From positions 1-8,457 of the forward strand of contig CANQAF010000044.1 of assembly GCA_947588975.1 (NCBI GenBank): 8,457 nt of DNA, written 5' to 3'. Below the pieces are notes generated by a model that worked only from the letters and a program-made list of their open reading frames with translations, searched no databases and had not been told where the DNA came from. How positions within the stretch are numbered: the stretch's first letter is position 1; every line of letters begins with the position of its first letter. The DNA comes from an uncultured Bacilli bacterium (GTDB lineage Bacteria; Bacillota_I; Bacilli_A; RF39; UBA660). Made by a program: the position numbers and the translations under genes. Positions 6,367 through 8,457 of the stretch are shown here, in pieces.

Positions 6367-7273
6367 GTTTTCGTTTCCTTTCTTGTATAATATCTATAAA
6401 ACTTTCTAATCTTGTTTCAAATCCTACCATTCCATCCATATCATCTAGAATTAAATTCAAATATGGTAATTTTATTTTTCGCATAACAAGCTCATTTACT
6501 AAAGAATCCGGTCCACATGGAAATGTGGATAAAAAAATAATACCATCTATTTGATTTTGAACGAAAGGAATAGAGCCTATATTTTCTTTATTAAATTTCC
6601 AATATAATTCATTTGACAATTGTTTTGAAGCTTGATTTGTCATTTCAGAATAAAATAAATTACTATATATAATTTCTACATCCATCTTTTTCAAAAAAGA
6701 AATAATTGGATTTCCAATCATCTCATCGTATAAATTGTAAGGATGCCCTACCAATAATACTTTACTTTTAATCGATTTTAACTTTTGAATATTTTTTTCA
6801 ATCGCTAATTTTTTATTTTTCCAAACACAATTGCATGCTTCTAAATATGCAATTTTAGATTGTTTTTTAGAAAATCCCAATTGTTCACCTATTTGTATCA
6901 TACCTTGTTTTTCTGTTTGGTGATGTACAACATCAATATTGTAACTTAAAATAGGAGTTGAAAACAGATTGTGCACAATATCATAAATAGCTAAAAAATT
7001 GGTACAAGTTTGATTAGAAATGCCATAATTATCAATTCGTGGAATTAAAATATAATCACATTTATCTTGTAAATAATCAATATGACCTAATAAATTTTTC
7101 ATTGAAAGACACATTTCATCAGTTGCGAGACGAATTCCACAATTCATAATATCTCGATTCGTTTTAGGACTGATAATTACATCACAATTTAAATATTTAA
7201 AAAAAGAAATCCATAAATCTCCATAATAGTAATAGTGAATACTTCTAGGAATACCAATTTTTACTTTGTCCAT
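6359..7273 (-). CDS. Acyl-CoA dehydratase activase-related Fe-S subunit (DUF2229/COG3580 type)
   Basis: This 304-residue protein is the first gene of the three-gene operon. It opens with KIGIPRSIHYYYYGDLW, typical of DUF2229, which follows the activase domains in the large fused proteins. Probable cluster cysteines are C55 in TDEMCLSMKNLLGH, C90 in SNQTCTNF and C253 in TFPCGPDSLVNELV; C45, C72, C147 and C149 are additional. C55, C90 and C253 match C53, C81 and C303 of the next subunit in order and local context, and both proteins end in an ETRLE(A/S)F helix followed by a basic tail, so they are ancient duplicates. By analogy with HgdAB and the double-cubane protein, each may bind part of an Fe-S centre at a shared interface. 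The ATG at 7273 has AGGTGA upstream. Family assignment is firm; the reaction is not known. Confidence 0.85.
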   Translation of the reverse strand: MDKVKIGIPRSIHYYYYGDLWISFFKYLNCDVIISPKTNRDIMNCGIRLATDEMCLSMKNLLGHIDYLQDKCDYILIPRIDNYGISNQTCTNFLAIYDIVHNLFSTPILSYNIDVVHHQTEKQGMIQIGEQLGFSKKQSKIAYLEACNCVWKNKKLAIEKNIQKLKSIKSKVLLVGHPYNLYDEMIGNPIISFLKKMDVEIIYSNLFYSEMTNQASKQLSNELYWKFNKENIGSIPFVQNQIDGIIFLSTFPCGPDSLVNELVMRKIKLPYLNLILDDMDGMVGFETRLESFIDIIQERKRKHV

Positions 7274-7288
7274 AATTTCACCTATATC

Positions 7289-7321
7289 ATATTATTCATG
7301 TAATTTTTGTTTATGAATAGT
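7289..7321. promoter_or_regulatory. Divergent intergenic inverted repeat, candidate operator/promoter
   Basis: ATTATTCAT (7291-7299) and ATGAATAGT (7313-7321) form a 9-bp inverted repeat with one mismatch and a 13-base gap, spacing suited to a dimeric repressor. It lies between the Fe-S operon and the divergent DUF1540 gene. A weak minus-strand promoter, TTCATA (7317-7312) with 17 bases to TAATAT (7294-7289), has each hexamer overlapping one arm. Both signals are modest in DNA this AT-rich. Confidence 0.3.
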
Positions 7322-7357
7322 TTTCTGAATTCTGTACAAGATATAAAAGGTGATAAA

Positions 7358-7528
7358 ATGGAAAAAGAACATGAACAGTTAATCGACTGTACAGTTCATG
7401 ATTGCAAACATTGTAATTGTGAAGAAAACAAATGTAAACTACGTGGTATTCAAGTATGTAATTGTGGTAATGAACAAGGAGAAAAAGAAACCACTATGTG
7501 TGATAGTTATGATAAAAAAGAAGATTAA
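7358..7528 (+). CDS. DUF1540 small cysteine-rich protein
   Basis: This 56-residue protein is the only plus-strand gene. It has eight cysteines (C11, C16, C19, C21, C26, C34, C36, C48) in the DUF1540 pattern: C-x4-C, a cluster around CKHCNCEENKC, then a hydrophobic IQV step and a final TTMC. The domain is presumed to bind metal through its cysteines; its cellular role is not established. I chose the ATG at 7358 because AGGTGAT lies immediately upstream (7349-7355). A longer frame starting from a TTG at 7307 would add 17 residues outside the domain and has no such site. It is charged and soluble with no membrane segment. It diverges from the Fe-S reductase operon and converges on the sortase gene. 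A link to iron-sulfur metabolism or metal storage is tempting but rests only on position. Confidence 0.8.
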   Translation: MEKEHEQLIDCTVHDCKHCNCEENKCKLRGIQVCNCGNEQGEKETTMCDSYDKKED

Positions 7529-7540
7529 TCTTCTTTTTTT
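7514..7540. terminator. Bidirectional terminator shared by the DUF1540 and sortase genes
   Basis: Positions 7514-7539 are a perfect 26-bp palindrome: six A, GAAGATTAATCTTC, six T, with one more T at 7540. As RNA in either direction it folds into an 11-bp stem with a TTAA loop, ending in a U-run. It contains the DUF1540 TAA stop at its centre and starts of the sortase TAA stop at its right edge. Few G-C pairs make the stem weak, but placement between convergent genes only 10 bases apart supports the call. Confidence 0.75.
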
Positions 7541-8147
7541 AGTAGATTATTTGATCTAACAATTCAGCAATGACAACAATTTGATCATTACTTCCTAACT
7601 TACAAGTAATTAAAGTAAGCGTTGTACGATCTAAATTACGATTTATTTTGACATATCCTGTTTTTTCTACTTCATACATATTAGAAACTTGGTAACGGTA
7701 TCGTATTCCTTGATAATCAACAAATACAGAATCTTTCAAATCTAAATTTTGAATATGGTTAAAATATGCCATAGTACCTATTCCTGAATGTGCTGCTAAT
7801 ATCAAATTCCCATGTTCAACATCAGGCATGTCAGATGTATTTAAAATCATAATATTATAATTTATATGATTGTATGGGTGACCAATGGGATATAACCCTT
7901 TTTGTAAATGAATTTTGGGAATGGAAAGAACTGCTATATATTCATCAAAATAAGTTTTGTTATCTGTTAACGTTTGTGGATTCAATCTATTGATTTGATT
8001 TTTTGGTGCATAAAATTCATCTATTTTCTCAGTTTCTATTTTTTTTATTTTATAGTTTTTAAAAATAGAAAAGCTATAAATAAAACAACCAGTACAAATT
8101 AAAATAATACCAATATATTGTATCTTATTATGATTTTTTCTTTGCAT
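7539..8147 (-). CDS. Membrane-anchored sortase with Gln in place of the catalytic Arg
   Basis: This 202-residue cysteine transpeptidase should cut surface proteins at an LPXTG-like motif and join them to the cell wall or to pilin subunits. A basic start (MQRKNHNK) and one membrane helix (about 11-29) anchor it with the catalytic part outside. The beta-barrel begins near IAVLSIPKI (71-79). The catalytic histidine is H120 in LAAHSG and the nucleophile is C182 in TLITCK. Where sortases normally carry the third catalytic residue, Arg, the sequence reads SNDQIVVIAEL, with Q189 at that place. I chose the ATG at 8147, in frame with a longer TTG reading (8168) that lies deeper in the upstream gene; GGA lies about 10 bases before the ATG. 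It overlaps the SpaA-like gene by 20 bases, so the two are co-expressed and that protein is the likely substrate. The sortase class cannot be fixed by eye. Confidence 0.88.
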   Translation of the reverse strand: MQRKNHNKIQYIGIILICTGCFIYSFSIFKNYKIKKIETEKIDEFYAPKNQINRLNPQTLTDNKTYFDEYIAVLSIPKIHLQKGLYPIGHPYNHINYNIMILNTSDMPDVEHGNLILAAHSGIGTMAYFNHIQNLDLKDSVFVDYQGIRYRYQVSNMYEVEKTGYVKINRNLDRTTLTLITCKLGSNDQIVVIAELLDQIIY

Positions 8148-8457
8148 AATGTGTACATCCAATTCCAAAGGAAACTAAAACAAAGCTTATAATTGTAGTA
8201 ATATTATATTGATAAATTGCAGTATCTGGTACTTCTACTATTTCCTGATTCATCATAGTAGATTTTATGATTTGACCATCTTCTAAAATTTCAAAATAGA
8301 TTCTATCTGTGTTAAGAATATAACCATTTGGTGCTTTCTTCTCGATAATATAATATTTTCCATATTCTAAATGATCAATTGTAATTTGTCCTTTTTCATC
8401 AGTTTTTCCTAAAAAAATGAATTCATTATTTTCTGTATATATTTCAATCCAAGTATT
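8128..8457 (-). CDS. SpaA/CnaB-type surface protein with VPDTA sorting signal, 5' end outside the window
   Basis: Only the last 109 residues are visible and the gene enters from the right edge. Residues 1-65 form a prealbumin-like SpaA/CnaB repeat: GKTDEKGQITIDHLEYGKYY leads into the E-box YYIIEKKAPNGY (35-46), whose E39 usually catalyses an internal isopeptide bond in this fold, then YFEILEDG. The sorting signal follows: VPDTA (76-80), a hydrophobic helix (about 87-100) and the basic tail AKKKS. Ala replaces the usual Gly of LPXTG; cleavage would be between T79 and A80. The protein is likely an adhesin or pilus subunit linked to the envelope by the sortase encoded immediately downstream. How many repeats or what adhesive domain lie upstream cannot be seen. 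Confidence 0.9.
   Translation of the reverse strand, partial: NTWIEIYTENNEFIFLGKTDEKGQITIDHLEYGKYYIIEKKAPNGYILNTDRIYFEILEDGQIIKSTMMNQEIVEVPDTAIYQYNITTIISFVLVSFGIGCTHYAKKKS

Noticed and set aside
7307..7357. Upstream extension of the DUF1540 gene
   Set aside because: It starts at TTG, overlaps the inverted repeat, lies outside the domain, and would include the good AGGTGAT site of the internal ATG.
8148..8168. Longer sortase start at a TTG codon
   Set aside because: It adds seven residues deeper inside the SpaA-like gene without a better ribosome site; the ATG at 8147 gives a normal basic start before the membrane helix.

Overview
The window is AT-rich (roughly 30% GC by eye). It looks like a low-GC Gram-positive anaerobe, most likely an uncultured gut member of the Bacilli (Erysipelotrichales/RF39-like); this placement is inference. 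The grounds are purine-rich Shine-Dalgarno sites (AGGAG, AGGTGA), a sortase next to an LPXTG-like surface protein, a Gram-positive type IV pilin-like protein, topA close to xerC, and a cluster of oxygen-sensitive Fe-S enzymes. TGA is a normal stop here (it ends the gene at 5299-6366), so the Mycoplasma code does not apply. Every gene except one small one reads on the minus strand.

From right to left, in transcription order of the minus strand: (a) 7539-8457 holds the 3' end of a SpaA/CnaB-type surface protein with a VPDTA sorting signal, overlapping a sortase that probably anchors it. (b) 7358-7528, on the plus strand, is a tiny cysteine-rich DUF1540 protein. It converges on the sortase and shares a perfect 26-bp bidirectional terminator with it. 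(c) 4367-7273 is a tight three-gene operon with overlapping stops and starts. It encodes two paralogous 2-hydroxyacyl-CoA dehydratase/double-cubane-like Fe-S subunits (COG3580 and COG3581 types) and their ATP-dependent electron-transferring activase. It looks like a split version of the large fused activase-dehydratase proteins of Bacillota, and its substrate is unknown. (d) 2275-4302 is topA, with an excellent sigma-A promoter (TTGACA-17-TATAAA) and its own terminator folded over its stop codon. (e) 600-2217 is an unrecognised 244-residue protein overlapping xerC, probably with its own promoter. (f) 1-428 is the 5' part of a type IV pilin-like gene whose leader contains a run of ten G (C10 on the plus strand) beside a terminator-like hairpin.

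The two most interesting points are the G10 tract before the pilin gene, which is a strong candidate for a phase-variation switch, and the orphan split Fe-S reductase operon, which has no CoA-transferase or other pathway gene beside it. The sortase is also odd: the residue aligned with the catalytic arginine reads as glutamine. I see no tRNA, rRNA, CRISPR array, IS element or phage gene.
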